A DNA stretch of 64,000 nt from JALYXI01 sp963795835. GTDB lineage: Bacteria > Acidobacteriota > Terriglobia > Bryobacterales > Bryobacteraceae. A program made the position numbers and the translations under genes. The notes beneath the pieces are model-generated. The model did no database searches. It was given only the letters and a program-made list of their open reading frames with translations, and was not told the DNA's origin. Positions within the stretch are counted from its first letter, which is position 1, and each line of letters starts with the position of its first letter. Where the stretch lies: positions 310,001 through 374,000 of the forward strand of contig CAWCJC010000002.1 of NCBI GenBank assembly GCA_963795835.1, read 5' to 3'. Below are positions 26,714 through 35,994 of this stretch, one piece after another.

Positions 26714-29059
26714 ATGAGCGAACTCCTGCAGTCCCTGCCCGTACTCCCCATCAAGAACACCGTTCTGTTCCCGAACCTGCTTCTGCCCCTCTCGGTGGGG
26801 CGCGCCTTCTCCATCGCTGCAATTCAGGCTGCCCTTACAACGGAAGAGAAGGAAGTTCTCGTCGTAACCCAGCGCGACACAAACGTCGAGCTTCCCTTGC
26901 AGGATGACCTTTACACAGTCGGCACCCGCGCCGTGATCAAGCGCTCTGTGCGTCAGCCCGAAAGTAAGTTCGATCTCATCGTCATGGGTGTGGAACGCGT
27001 TGCCATCCTGAAGATCGAAGAGGGCGAATACCTTACCGCGCAGATCCGCCCGCTACCCCTTCCCGCTGACGAAGAAGCTACAGAAACCGAGGCCCTGCAT
27101 CGCGAGTTGATGGACCTCGCCCGTAAGGTCCTGGAGCACTCCAATCTCGAAGCTCCCGGAGAATTGGCGCGCCTTCTCGCCCGCTCCGAAAACCCTGTGC
27201 AGCTCGTCTATCTGCTTGCCTCTATCCTGAGCATGGATTCCGCCCAGGAACAGAAGCTTCTCGAAGCGGAAACTCCCGTTGCCACGCTGCGCCTGATGCA
27301 CACGCATCTCTCCCACGAACTTCAGGTCCTGGAGCTTCGCAGCAAGATTGCCAAGGACGCCCAGAGCGAAATCGGCAAAGAGCAGCGCGAGTACGTCTTG
27401 CGCCAGCAACTCCGCGCTATCCAGCAGGAACTGGGCGGGGGCAATCCCCAGGAGAGCGAAGTCGAACTTCTTAAGGAGCGCCTCGCCACCGCTGCTCTCC
27501 CTGACGAAGTCAAGAAGGAGGCCACCCGTGAGCTCGGCAAGCTGGAACGGCTCTCCCCGCAGGCCCCCGATTATCACGTCACCCGCACCTGGCTCGATAT
27601 GGTCCTCGAGCTTCCCTGGAAGACCGCCAGCCCTGACATCCTTGACATTCCCGTCGCTCGCGAAGTTCTGAACGAAGACCACTTCGGCCTCGAAGAAATC
27701 AAGGAGCGGATCCTGGAACACCTGGGCGTGCTGAAGCTAAACAGCGGCGCCAAGGCCCCCATTCTCTGCTTCGTTGGACCCCCAGGAGTTGGCAAAACCA
27801 GCTTGGGCCAGTCAATCGCCCGCGCCATGGGCCGCAAATTTGAGCGCCTCAGCCTGGGCGGCTTGCATGACGAAAGCGAACTTCGCGGCCACCGCCGCAC
27901 CTACATCGGTGCCATGCCCGGCCGAATCATCCAGGCAATCCGCCGCTCCGGCGTCAACAACCCCGTCCTGATGCTCGATGAAGTCGACAAGCTCGGCCGC
28001 GATTTCCGGGGCGACCCCGCTGCCGCGCTGCTTGAGGTCCTGGACCCCGAACAGAATCGCACCTTCCGCGACAACTATCTCGATCTACCCTTCGATATCA
28101 GCAAAGTCTTCTTCGTCACCACCGCGAATACGCTCGATTCGATCCCGCAGCCGCTGCTCGACCGTATGGAAGTCGTCCGTCTCGCCGGTTACAGCGAAGA
28201 AGAAAAGCTGGAAATCGCGCTCCGTTACCAGCTTCCGCGCCAACTGAAAGAAGCTGGCTTGTCTCCGGAAAACTGCATCCTTACGCCCGATGCGCTACGC
28301 CTCATCATCACCGGCTACACTCGGGAAGCCGGAGTTCGCCAACTGGAGCGCGCCATCGGCAAAGTCGCCCGCAAAATCGCGCTCAAGCACGCGGAAGGCA
28401 AGACGGACGCTCTTTCGATCACCGCGGAAATCCTCCCGGATCTTCTCGGCCCTCAGAAAATCTCGCCGGAACAAGCCCGCCGCGACGTTGCTGCCGGCGT
28501 CGCTACAGGCCTTGCCTGGACCGAAGCCGGAGGGGATGTCCTCTATATCGAGGCTGTCCTTCTGCGCGACGGCAAAGGGCTTTCGCTCACCGGACAGCTT
28601 GGCAACGTGATGCAGGAATCGGCCAAGACAGGACAGAGCTACGTCTGGAGCCACGCTGATGATCTGGGTATCGATCAGGCTCTTTTCCGCCGCAACGGAG
28701 TCCACGTCCACGTTCCTGCGGGCGGGATCCCCAAAGATGGTCCGTCTGCGGGAGTCACCATGGTTACCGCGATGACTTCCCTTTACACAGGCCTGCCCGT
28801 ACGCTCCGACACCGCCATGACCGGCGAAGTCACCTTGTCCGGACTGGTGCTTCCCGTAGGAGGAATCAAGGAAAAGATGCTGGCTGCCCGCCGCCTGGGC
28901 ATTAAGCGGGTCATTCTTCCCAAAGCCAATCAGAAGGATTTGCGCGACCTGCCGGAACCTGTCCGCGCGGAGATGGAGTTCATCTTTGCCGAAAAGGTCA
29001 GTGAGGTCCTGCAGGCCGCCATTCCCGGAATCGGCAAGCGGCTTCGAATCGCCGCTTAG
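26714..29059 (+). CDS. lon: ATP-dependent protease Lon
   Basis: The 781-residue protease degrades misfolded and regulatory proteins in the cytoplasm. Order: N-terminal substrate domain (residues 8-200), coiled coil, AAA+ domain with Walker A GPPGVGKTS, Walker B VLMLDEVDK and a sensor region, and the serine-lysine protease domain. The catalytic dyad is S678 in PKDGPSAGVTM and K721 in GGIKEKMLAARR. It is intact and of normal length. Its stop overlaps the stop of the convergent HU gene by a few bases. Confidence 0.96.
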   Translation: MSELLQSLPVLPIKNTVLFPNLLLPLSVGRAFSIAAIQAALTTEEKEVLVVTQRDTNVELPLQDDLYTVGTRAVIKRSVRQPESKFDLIVMGVERVAILKIEEGEYLTAQIRPLPLPADEEATETEALHRELMDLARKVLEHSNLEAPGELARLLARSENPVQLVYLLASILSMDSAQEQKLLEAETPVATLRLMHTHLSHELQVLELRSKIAKDAQSEIGKEQREYVLRQQLRAIQQELGGGNPQESEVELLKERLATAALPDEVKKEATRELGKLERLSPQAPDYHVTRTWLDMVLELPWKTASPDILDIPVAREVLNEDHFGLEEIKERILEHLGVLKLNSGAKAPILCFVGPPGVGKTSLGQSIARAMGRKFERLSLGGLHDESELRGHRRTYIGAMPGRIIQAIRRSGVNNPVLMLDEVDKLGRDFRGDPAAALLEVLDPEQNRTFRDNYLDLPFDISKVFFVTTANTLDSIPQPLLDRMEVVRLAGYSEEEKLEIALRYQLPRQLKEAGLSPENCILTPDALRLIITGYTREAGVRQLERAIGKVARKIALKHAEGKTDALSITAEILPDLLGPQKISPEQARRDVAAGVATGLAWTEAGGDVLYIEAVLLRDGKGLSLTGQLGNVMQESAKTGQSYVWSHADDLGIDQALFRRNGVHVHVPAGGIPKDGPSAGVTMVTAMTSLYTGLPVRSDTAMTGEVTLSGLVLPVGGIKEKMLAARRLGIKRVILPKANQKDLRDLPEPVRAEMEFIFAEKVSEVLQAAIPGIGKRLRIAA

Positions 29060-29334
29060 GACGGGTTTACTTTGGTGGCGAGCTCTTTGCTGGGCTTGAA
29101 ACCTACTGCATTGCGGGCTGCAATTTCGATCGGTTCGCCGGTCTTCGGGTTGCGGCCCGTGCGTGCTTTCTTTGCTTTGGAGGTAAAGCTGCCGAATCCG
29201 CGGAGATCGACCTTCTCTCCTTTGGCTAGGGCTTCCCCCATGTGTTCAAGGACGGCGTCAATCACAGCCTCCAGATCTTTCTTGGTGTGTCCGGAAGTGT
29301 TCGCAACGGCGTCAATCAGTTGAGTTTTAGTCAC
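29056..29334 (-). CDS. HU-family DNA-binding protein
   Basis: A 92-residue nucleoid protein that bends DNA as a dimer. TKTQLIDAVANTSG begins the dimerisation helices, GFGSF marks the turn before the arms, and ARTGRNPKTGEPIEI is the DNA-inserting beta-arm with the conserved proline. It is full length. It is convergent with lon and its start is four bases downstream of the stop of the ABC ATPase gene on the same strand. Confidence 0.95.
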   Translation of the reverse strand: MTKTQLIDAVANTSGHTKKDLEAVIDAVLEHMGEALAKGEKVDLRGFGSFTSKAKKARTGRNPKTGEPIEIAARNAVGFKPSKELATKVNPS

Positions 29335-29338
29335 CGAG

Positions 29339-30076
29339 TCAGTATAACGCGTGGAAAACCCCGTTTTTGGCGTGGACCTCCACCGGTCCCCGGAACAGCC
29401 GGCTCAGCCGTTCGGACGTAAGTGCTTCACCCTTTGGTCCGTCAAATGAGACATTCCCGTCCTGAATCGTTACCACGCGTTCAATTTCCGGGATGATGTC
29501 CGGCAGGTTGTGAGTCACCAGCACGATACTCTTCCCGGATTGTGCGATTTGCCTCATCGCTTCATGCAGCATACGCGCCGCGTGCAGATCCAGGCTGTTC
29601 GTCGGTTCGTCGAAAATCAGCGTGTGCGGATCGTGAACCAGCGCGCGCGCAATCAGGAATCGCCGCGCCTCGCCCGAGGACATTTCGGACACGTTCCGAA
29701 GTGCCAGATGCTCCACCTCCAGCAATCGGATCAGCTCGTCCGCCCTGACTTCCATCTCCGGTGTCACCAAGTGGTACGGCCACAAACCGACGCTCGAGAA
29801 GAATCCGGAGAGCACTGTCTCGCGCCCCGTATAATCGCGCGAACACGCCAGCATCAGGTCGTTTGTCACGATTCCTAATTGGCTGCGCAGCTCGAAAATG
29901 TTCCAGCGCTCGCGTCCCAGAATGCGCACCACAGAACCTTGCAAAGGGTAGCACTCGCGCGTAATTGCCTTAATGAACGACGACTTTCCTGAGCCGTTCG
30001 GTCCTAAAATCGCGACGTGCTCCCCTTGCGCAATCTTGAGCGAAAAGCTGCGCAGCGCGGCGGTTTCCCCCCGCAT
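29339..30076 (-). CDS. Single-domain ABC ATPase (ModF/COG1119-like)
   Basis: A stand-alone ATPase with Walker A GPNGSGKSS, signature MSSGEARRFLIARAL, Walker B TLIFDEPTNSLD and the switch histidine in LVTHN. No permease gene is adjacent. The first ATG/GTG/TTG is at 30076. However, the in-frame codons just upstream translate as IEFENVTL, the usual N-terminal strand of an ABC domain, so the real start may be the CTG at 30103. Alternatively a start may be hidden by another sequence error. It lies after the SDR gene on the same strand. The substrate is unknown. Confidence 0.8.
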   Translation of the reverse strand: MRGETAALRSFSLKIAQGEHVAILGPNGSGKSSFIKAITRECYPLQGSVVRILGRERWNIFELRSQLGIVTNDLMLACSRDYTGRETVLSGFFSSVGLWPYHLVTPEMEVRADELIRLLEVEHLALRNVSEMSSGEARRFLIARALVHDPHTLIFDEPTNSLDLHAARMLHEAMRQIAQSGKSIVLVTHNLPDIIPEIERVVTIQDGNVSFDGPKGEALTSERLSRLFRGPVEVHAKNGVFHALY

Positions 30077-30122
30077 CAGCGTGACGTTCTCAAACTCAAT
30101 CAGGCTTGTGCTCAGGACGACC

Positions 30123-30905
30123 TCAGGAATTCTGACCGCTCGCCAGATATCCGCCGTCGACAGCGATGCAATGCCCGGTAATGAAACTGGCCGCGTCGGA
30201 TGCTAGTAGCACTGCCGCCCCTACCAGTTCCTCGGCTTGTCCCCAGCGCTTCATGGGCGTTCGCATCAAAAACTCACGGCCGCGGTCGGTTCCGTCGAGC
30301 AGCGCCGCGTTCAAATCCGTCCGGAACACTCCAGGCGCAATCGCATTTACGTTGATCCCCACGCGCGCCCATTCAATCGCTAAGCTTTTCGTCAACGACA
30401 ACACCGCCGCCTTCGAAGCCGCATAAGCCGCCACCTCAAACAGCGCCAGGAATGAACTCAAGGAGGCAATGTTGATCACCCGCGCCTTGCCGCTTTTGAG
30501 CATGGGCTCGTAAAATGCCTGGCAGCAGCGCAGCATCCCGGTTAGGTTGGTATCCATGATGTCGGCCCATTCCGCCTCTGAAAGGTCCTTGGTCGGCGTG
30601 CGCTTGGTTTTACCCGCCGCATTCACCAGCACGTCCACGCGCCCGAATTCCTTCACCACGGCATCCCGGAAAGTATCGATCGAAGCGCGGCTCCCCACAT
30701 CGAACGTATGCCGCAGCGTTTTCCGCCCCAACCCCTCGATCTGCTTTGCCACCTCGTCGATCTGCGCCTCGCGCCGCCCGGACACCACTACATCCGCGCC
30801 CGCTTCCGCCATTCCGATCGCAATCGCCCGGCCCAGCCCGGACGTCCCTCCCATTACGACCGCTAAGCGGCCGGTGAGGTCTGTGTGGTTTTTGATGTTA
30901 GCCAT
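30123..30905 (-). CDS. Short-chain dehydrogenase/reductase
   Basis: A 260-residue SDR with the Rossmann motif GGTSGLGRAIA, NAAGK, the catalytic serine in NIASLSS and YAASK. INVNAIAPGVFRTDLN and ITGHCIAVDGGYLASG are typical of the gluconate 5-dehydrogenase/KduD branch. NAD(P)-dependent oxidoreduction of a sugar acid is therefore likely. The start lies inside the end of the upstream amidohydrolase gene (43-base overlap), which supports a shared transcript and a linked pathway for uronates. Confidence 0.85.
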   Translation of the reverse strand: MANIKNHTDLTGRLAVVMGGTSGLGRAIAIGMAEAGADVVVSGRREAQIDEVAKQIEGLGRKTLRHTFDVGSRASIDTFRDAVVKEFGRVDVLVNAAGKTKRTPTKDLSEAEWADIMDTNLTGMLRCCQAFYEPMLKSGKARVINIASLSSFLALFEVAAYAASKAAVLSLTKSLAIEWARVGINVNAIAPGVFRTDLNAALLDGTDRGREFLMRTPMKRWGQAEELVGAAVLLASDAASFITGHCIAVDGGYLASGQNS

Positions 30906-32068
30906 TGATTGAAGTTTCCGTGGAATAGTGTATCCACATCGCGCTGAATTTCGTCATTCGTGACCGTGCGGCCGTCCAGAGCCAGCGCGTTATATGCCTC
31001 TTCCAGCACGTCCACCATCACGCGCCGGGTGTGCGCCCACTTATAGATCACCTGTTCCAGAATGCGCGCGTCGGAATGCTGCGGGATGAAGCTGGTGCCC
31101 AACAGTTCGATGCGCTCCCGTGTAATCTCGGAAACAATAGAGGGATTATTCAAAAACCACCAGCACCCAAACGGCAGCAGGTTGCTGAACTTGCGCGCCG
31201 CCACGCACAGGCCATGCTGGTTTTCTCGCGCCAGCATGCTCACCAGGAACCGGTTGTCCGGATTTTCCTGGCACATTCGCTCGATCGCTGCGGGGTCGGC
31301 CAGCCCCAAGGAGTCTCCTGCGTCGCCCAGCGCCGGGTTAACGCGCTTGCGAACCCCAATCATCATTGCGAAGGGTAGTCCGTGTGCCTTGCACGTAGGC
31401 AGCACCACATCCCGAATCATCTGCCCGCGCAGCGATTCTTCCGGATACGCGAACGTCGGCGGCAGCGACACTGCCAGATACAGCGGCTTCATCTTCGCGA
31501 TCCAGCGGTCCAGAAACTCCCGTGCCCCCGAAACGCCTCCCAAAGTCGGAGCGACGGAAGCATCGTTCAGGAGCGGGTCGATCCGCAGCGCTGCATGGAA
31601 CATCGGGTCGTAAGGAACGCCCTGCTCCCACACGGCCCGCTCTTTGGGATCGAACGGATCGTTCGTCATCACGCATTCGCTGATCCCAGCGTGTTGAAAC
31701 ACCGTCTTGATGTGCTTCCGCGCGTCCTGCGCCCGAAAGAACTCCCGGGCTTCCGTCAGATCCGGCGCCGAGGTATTGAGCCCGAAAGCCTTCAGGACAC
31801 CGATTACGCCCCTGCAGGCCTCGGAAATCGGCGAGCGTTCCACAAACAGCAGCCGCCAGATATGATCGGCCTGCTGTACTTTCGACATCCCGAAGAATTC
31901 CGCCGGCTTCAACGAACAGTAGCGAAACTGCTCAGCCACAAGGTAGTGATAAGTGACCAGCTCATCGATTCCCCAGAGCAGAATGCCCCCGAAATCCGGC
32001 GAGTACAAGTGCGTATGCAGGTCTGAAGCGACCGTGCGATTTACAATCTTCTCGATGGTTGCGCGCAT
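30863..32068 (-). CDS. Uronate isomerase-like amidohydrolase
   Basis: A 401-residue TIM-barrel enzyme of the amidohydrolase superfamily. DLHTHLYSPDFG near residue 17 supplies the HxH metal motif. GMSKVQQADHIWR, CVMTNDPFDP and SFIPQHSDARILEQVIYKWAH resemble glucuronate isomerase (UxaC). It is shorter than the E. coli enzyme (470 residues), and sequences of this kind are often annotated only as glucuronate isomerase-like. A long upstream extension to 32176 is not supported. With the SDR it may process a hexuronate; the substrate is inferred. Confidence 0.7.
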   Translation of the reverse strand: MRATIEKIVNRTVASDLHTHLYSPDFGGILLWGIDELVTYHYLVAEQFRYCSLKPAEFFGMSKVQQADHIWRLLFVERSPISEACRGVIGVLKAFGLNTSAPDLTEAREFFRAQDARKHIKTVFQHAGISECVMTNDPFDPKERAVWEQGVPYDPMFHAALRIDPLLNDASVAPTLGGVSGAREFLDRWIAKMKPLYLAVSLPPTFAYPEESLRGQMIRDVVLPTCKAHGLPFAMMIGVRKRVNPALGDAGDSLGLADPAAIERMCQENPDNRFLVSMLARENQHGLCVAARKFSNLLPFGCWWFLNNPSIVSEITRERIELLGTSFIPQHSDARILEQVIYKWAHTRRVMVDVLEEAYNALALDGRTVTNDEIQRDVDTLFHGNFNQWLTSKTTQTSPAA

Positions 32069-32102
32069 GAACCCGCAGTTTACCGTATTCTGGTGAACCG
32101 CT

Positions 32103-33188
32103 TCACTGGCGCGGGCGAGCCACCGGTTGCGGCCGATTCTGCGGAACCGGCGGAGGCATTTCCAGGCCAGCGCCATTCACCGCCGGTTCCACCCGGATCA
32201 AGCCCAGCACCTTGCGCAATTCCAGATCGATTCCGTCCCGAATATCCGGATTGTCCTTCAGGAACTGCCGCGAATTTTCGCGCCCCTGCCCAATCCGGTC
32301 GCCCTTATAACTGAACCAAGACCCACTCTTCTCAATTAGGTTCTGCGCCACCCCGAGATCCAGTAAATCCCCTTCTTTGGAAACGCCTTCGCCGTAGATA
32401 ATGTCGAACTCCGCCTCGCGAAACGGCGCAGCGAGTTTGTTCTTTGCGATCTTCACCTTCGTCCGGTTCCCCACCACCGCATCCCCATCTTTGATTGCGG
32501 CAATCCGCCGGATATCGACGCGTACTGACGCATAAAACTTCAACGCCCGCCCGCCCGTCGTTGTCTCCGGGCTTCCGAACATAACGCCAATCTTCTCGCG
32601 AATCTGGTTGATAAAAATCAAACAGGTTTTCGACTTCGAAACCAACCCCGTCAGCTTCCGCAAAGCCTGCGACATCAATCTCGCCTGCAGACCCATGTGG
32701 CTGTCCCCCATCTCGCCATCAAGCTCAGCCTTAGGCACCAAAGCCGCGACAGAATCCACCACCAGAACGTCGATCGACCCGGATGCAATCAGCGCGTTCG
32801 TAATCTCCAGCGCCTGCTCCCCATAGTCCGGCTGCGAAACCAGCAGGTTATCGACATCGACGCCTAACTTCCGCGCATAAATCGGATCGAGCGCGTGCTC
32901 CACGTCGATAAATGCCGCCATGCCACCCATCTTTTGGGCTTCCGCTACAACCTGAAGCGCAATCGTGGTTTTACCGGACGATTCCGGCCCATAAATCTCA
33001 CAAATTCGGCCACGGGGAAATCCGCCGGTCCCGAGCGCATTATCCATCGCAATCGAACCGGTCGAAATCACAGCAATCGGAATCACCGCTTCTTTCGACC
33101 CCAAACGCACAATCGAGCCCTTCCCAAACTGCTTCTCAATCGCGCCTAAAGTAGCTTCCAGCGCCCGCGCCCGCTCTTTTTCTTCCAT
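32103..33188 (-). CDS. recA: Recombinase A
   Basis: The 361-residue recombinase catalyses strand exchange and activates the SOS response. Visible are Walker A GPESSGKTT, the segment AFIDVEHALDPIYA, VDSVAALVPKAEL, and the L2 loop with NQIREKIGVMFGSPETTTGGRALKF in pieces. The acidic tail is replaced by a proline-rich end (PPPVPQNRPQPVARPRQ). The ATG at 33188 begins the family pattern EEKERARALEATLGAIEKQFGKG; the frame extends upstream without homology. It has its own upstream region with a repeat array. Confidence 0.97.
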   Translation of the reverse strand: MEEKERARALEATLGAIEKQFGKGSIVRLGSKEAVIPIAVISTGSIAMDNALGTGGFPRGRICEIYGPESSGKTTIALQVVAEAQKMGGMAAFIDVEHALDPIYARKLGVDVDNLLVSQPDYGEQALEITNALIASGSIDVLVVDSVAALVPKAELDGEMGDSHMGLQARLMSQALRKLTGLVSKSKTCLIFINQIREKIGVMFGSPETTTGGRALKFYASVRVDIRRIAAIKDGDAVVGNRTKVKIAKNKLAAPFREAEFDIIYGEGVSKEGDLLDLGVAQNLIEKSGSWFSYKGDRIGQGRENSRQFLKDNPDIRDGIDLELRKVLGLIRVEPAVNGAGLEMPPPVPQNRPQPVARPRQ

Positions 33189-33207
33189 GTTGTTCCGATT
33201 GTATCCG

Positions 33208-33235
33208 CTTTCGCGAATCTTCGCTATATCTTCGC
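33208..33235 (-). promoter_or_regulatory. Repeated box upstream of recA
   Basis: On the plus strand ATCTTCGC occurs at 33217-33224 and again at 33228-33235, and the related CTTTCGC at 33208-33214. The spacing is close to one helical turn (11 and 9 bases). This phasing, 20 to 47 bases before the recA start, is what a repressor or activator site would look like. It does not match the classical SOS boxes of E. coli or Bacillus. The assignment is tentative. Confidence 0.4.
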
Positions 33236-33312
33236 CTAAGAAAACTTTAGTTAAGGGCTGAATTCGGAAATAAAGTTCCTGATCGCTATCGAGCTTGGAT
33301 GATCGGGTAAAA

Positions 33313-34219
33313 CTAGAACCCGCTCGCCCCCGCCACATAGCGCTTGCTCGGTGGTCCCATATGGATATGGGCTCCCGTCGCTTGGTGCGCAATCGCCATG
33401 CGAAACGCAAAGAACGGAATCCGGTTCGCGGTCAGATAATGCCTGAGCCAAACGCCCTCCGGTGAATCCGGACTCACCGGCACGTCCACCCGCCCGCGAT
33501 GGTCAAACCCCATGGATCGATGCGTCGCCGATTCGCCATCCGCGCTCACCGGCAGTTTGTGCGCGAACCGAACGTAGAACGACGCCTCTACCTTCGCGCG
33601 ATCCTGCGTCGTAAACGTCCCTTTCCCGTCATAGCGCTCCACGAACTTTCGCGCTTCAATCGGCGACATTCTCATCAACCGCGTCATCATGTCGGCCTCC
33701 GCGGCGGCCATGAATTCCACCTGCTTCACAAGCTTGCCGCGCGCGATCGCCCAATCGACATCCTTCTGCGCGCGATCCACATCCTCCCTGGTGGCGATCA
33801 GCTCCTGCTGCGAAATCAACCCTGCGGCTAACTGCTTTTCCTGCTCGCCGAGCGCTTTCTTGCGCCGGTCCAGGCGCCGTTGCGCGGCAGATACCGTTTC
33901 CGCGGCTTGCGCTGACGTGATGTCCCTGCCATAAAGAGCTCTCGTAATCAGCGCTTCGTCCTGTTTGTCCAACAGATCCAGTTCGGCCTTCTCTAACCGC
34001 GACCGCGCCACCGTCCCGTTCTCAACCAGAATGCGCATCCGGTCTACTTCCATTCGGGCGCGCAGCACGGAGGGATCTTCGTTCGCCAGGTCGGCCGGTG
34101 TAGGCCGCGAGGCTTCTGCGGGTGGATGCCGGGGAGGGCGCCGGTTCGGGGACGGGAGGCTTTTGGGCACTAGCCAGAACGGCGAACAAAGCCGCTACCC
34201 ATCGCAATCTCGGTTTCAA
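33313..34219 (-). CDS. Exported coiled-coil protein with M15/LAS-like C-terminus, apparent +1 frameshift
   Basis: A signal peptide frame from TTG at 34219 (KPRLRWVAALFAVLASAQ) runs into a proline-rich linker. The body continues in the next frame. Dropping one base of the four-base run at 34131-34134 joins them into about 301 residues. Residues 60-190 form a charged coiled coil (RLDRRKKALGEQEKQLAAGL). The tail holds THRSMGFDHRGRVDV and ATGAHIHMGPPS, an H...D...HxH set like that of D-Ala-D-Ala metallopeptidases (M15/LAS). A murein-related peptidase on a coiled-coil arm is possible; an unrelated metal site is the alternative. Confidence 0.6.
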
Positions 34220-34319
34220 AGCTTGTGCCCTTAGTGTACGATAAGGGCGGGAGAGTGTTCTGCAACTACCTGAAGTAGAAGTACGGGAAATCGCCAACCA
34301 GGAAATCGATAAACCAGTC

Positions 34320-34676
34320 GTGACGCCGGAGACCGAAACGCCGCATTGGCTGATTGCCGTGCGCGCCGCGCAGTCGAAACAAGCGGAAGATATCATCGTC
34401 CTCGACCTGAGCGGGATCACTTCGTTTACGGATTATTTCGTAATCTGCACCGGCGGCAATTCCCGCCAGGCTCAGGCCATCAGCGACGAAATCAGTCTCA
34501 AGTTGAAAGCCGTGGGCGATCTCCCCGTCAGTTTGGAAGGCTATGAAGGCGCCGAGTGGATTCTGGCGGACTACAGTGATTTTCTGGTCCACATCTTCTC
34601 CCCGAAGGCTCGCGAATACTACAGTCTCGAACGCCTCTGGCGCGCCGGCAAAGTCGTCGAAATTCCCGAAGTTTGA
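34320..34676 (+). CDS. rsfS: Ribosome silencing factor
   Basis: A 118-residue RsfS/Iojap protein that binds L14 on the large subunit and blocks subunit joining in starvation. AAQSKQAEDIIVLDLSGITSFTDYFVI, NSRQAQAISDEI and GYEGAEWILADYSDFLVHIF are the diagnostic blocks, close to full family length. The start is a GTG without a strong Shine-Dalgarno. It overlaps the rlmH start (TTGA), an arrangement that recurs in many bacteria. Confidence 0.93.
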   Translation: MTPETETPHWLIAVRAAQSKQAEDIIVLDLSGITSFTDYFVICTGGNSRQAQAISDEISLKLKAVGDLPVSLEGYEGAEWILADYSDFLVHIFSPKAREYYSLERLWRAGKVVEIPEV

Positions 34677-35092
34677 AGGTTTTCGTCTACTTCATCGGCA
34701 AACCTAAAGACGCTGCAGCCAACGCCATCGCCGAAGACTTCCTGAAGCGCGCCGGGCACTACGCTGCCACGCAAATGCTGGAGATCAAGCCGGATAAGGC
34801 CGATTTACCGGCCAAACACCCCACCGCCTTCCGCATCTATCTTGACCCGGCTGGCCGCGCAATGGACTCCCAGGAGTTCTCCTCCCTGTTCAGCAAAGCC
34901 GAAATGGCCGGGCACGACCTGGTCTTCCTGATCGGGGGCGCCGACGGCCTGCCCCCTGCCTGGCGCGGCGACGCCAACCTGCTCCTCTCCCTGTCCCGCA
35001 TGACATTTCCCCATGAACTGGCCCGCGCCATGCTCGCCGAACAGATCTATCGCGCATGGGCCATCTTGCGGGGTCATCCGTACCCGCGCTAG
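34673..35092 (+). CDS. rlmH: 23S rRNA (pseudouridine-1915 N3)-methyltransferase
   Basis: A small SPOUT methyltransferase of 139 residues that modifies helix 69 of 23S rRNA. FLIGGADGLP is the S-adenosylmethionine knot. LSLSRMTFPHELARAML and the C-terminal AEQIYRAWAILRGHPYPR are the family signature. The start is TTG overlapping the rsfS stop. Confidence 0.95.
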   Translation: MKVFVYFIGKPKDAAANAIAEDFLKRAGHYAATQMLEIKPDKADLPAKHPTAFRIYLDPAGRAMDSQEFSSLFSKAEMAGHDLVFLIGGADGLPPAWRGDANLLLSLSRMTFPHELARAMLAEQIYRAWAILRGHPYPR

Positions 35093-35124
35093 TGTTGAAG
35101 ATTGCGCTCGTATGTTGCGCTCCT

Positions 35125-35994
35125 ATGGCCTGGTTCAAACGCGAAGAACAAAATCCCGAAAAGAAAGCCAAGGTCAATGAGGCGGAGAAGACCGTCAAGA
35201 CCGAAGGGCTTTGGCAAAAGTGCGACAACTGCCGCGAGATCATTTGGAAGAAGGACCTGGAAGCCACGCTCAATGTCTGTCCCCGCTGTGGCTCACACTT
35301 TCGTCTCACCGCGCGCGCCCGCCTGGAATTGCTGTTCGATGACGGAAGCTATCAGGAAATCGATGGCGACATCCGCTCGTCTGACCCCTTGTCGTTCGTC
35401 GATTCCAAACCTTATAGCGACCGTCTCGCCGCCATGCAGGCATCTACCCAGCTTTCCGATGCCCTGGTCTCGGCCAAGGGTCTGCTGAATGGCCGGAAGG
35501 TGAACATCTGCGCCATGGACCCTCGCTTCATCGGCGGCTCCATGGGCTCCGTTATGGGTGAGCGCATCACGCGCGCCATTGAACGCAGTATCGCGGAATC
35601 CGCGCCCATGATCGTGGTTTCCGCATCGGGCGGCGCGCGCATGCAGGAAGGCGCAATCAGTCTGATGCAGATGGCCAAGATCTCGGCGGCGTTGATGCGC
35701 CTGGATGAAGCTCGCATTCCTTACATCAGCGTGTTGACCGACCCCACCACCGGGGGCGTCACCGCCAGTCTTGCCATGTTGGGCGACCTCAACATTGCCG
35801 AGCCCGGCGCGTTGATCGGCTTCGCCGGTCCGCGAGTTATCGAACAGACCATCCGCCAGAAGCTGCCCGAAGGCTTTCAGCGCAGCGAGTTCCTGGTTAA
35901 GCACGGCATGCTCGATGCCGTGGTTCCGCGCGCCGAACTCAAGGCCTACATCTCGCAGGCGCTCACGTTCTTCGTGGGACCCTCGCGCGGGTGA
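35125..35994 (+). CDS. accD: Acetyl-CoA carboxylase carboxyltransferase subunit beta
   Basis: AccD pairs with AccA to transfer CO2 from biotin to acetyl-CoA, the first step of fatty-acid synthesis. The 289-residue protein has the four-cysteine zinc finger (CDNCRE and CPRCGSHF) near residues 30-55. The crotonase-like core follows, with SASGGARMQEGAISLMQMAK, TDPTTGGVTASLAMLGD and GFAGPRVIEQTI. The start at 35125 fits MAWFKREE; an upstream extension has no homology. Its stop overlaps the folC GTG. Confidence 0.95.
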   Translation: MAWFKREEQNPEKKAKVNEAEKTVKTEGLWQKCDNCREIIWKKDLEATLNVCPRCGSHFRLTARARLELLFDDGSYQEIDGDIRSSDPLSFVDSKPYSDRLAAMQASTQLSDALVSAKGLLNGRKVNICAMDPRFIGGSMGSVMGERITRAIERSIAESAPMIVVSASGGARMQEGAISLMQMAKISAALMRLDEARIPYISVLTDPTTGGVTASLAMLGDLNIAEPGALIGFAGPRVIEQTIRQKLPEGFQRSEFLVKHGMLDAVVPRAELKAYISQALTFFVGPSRG

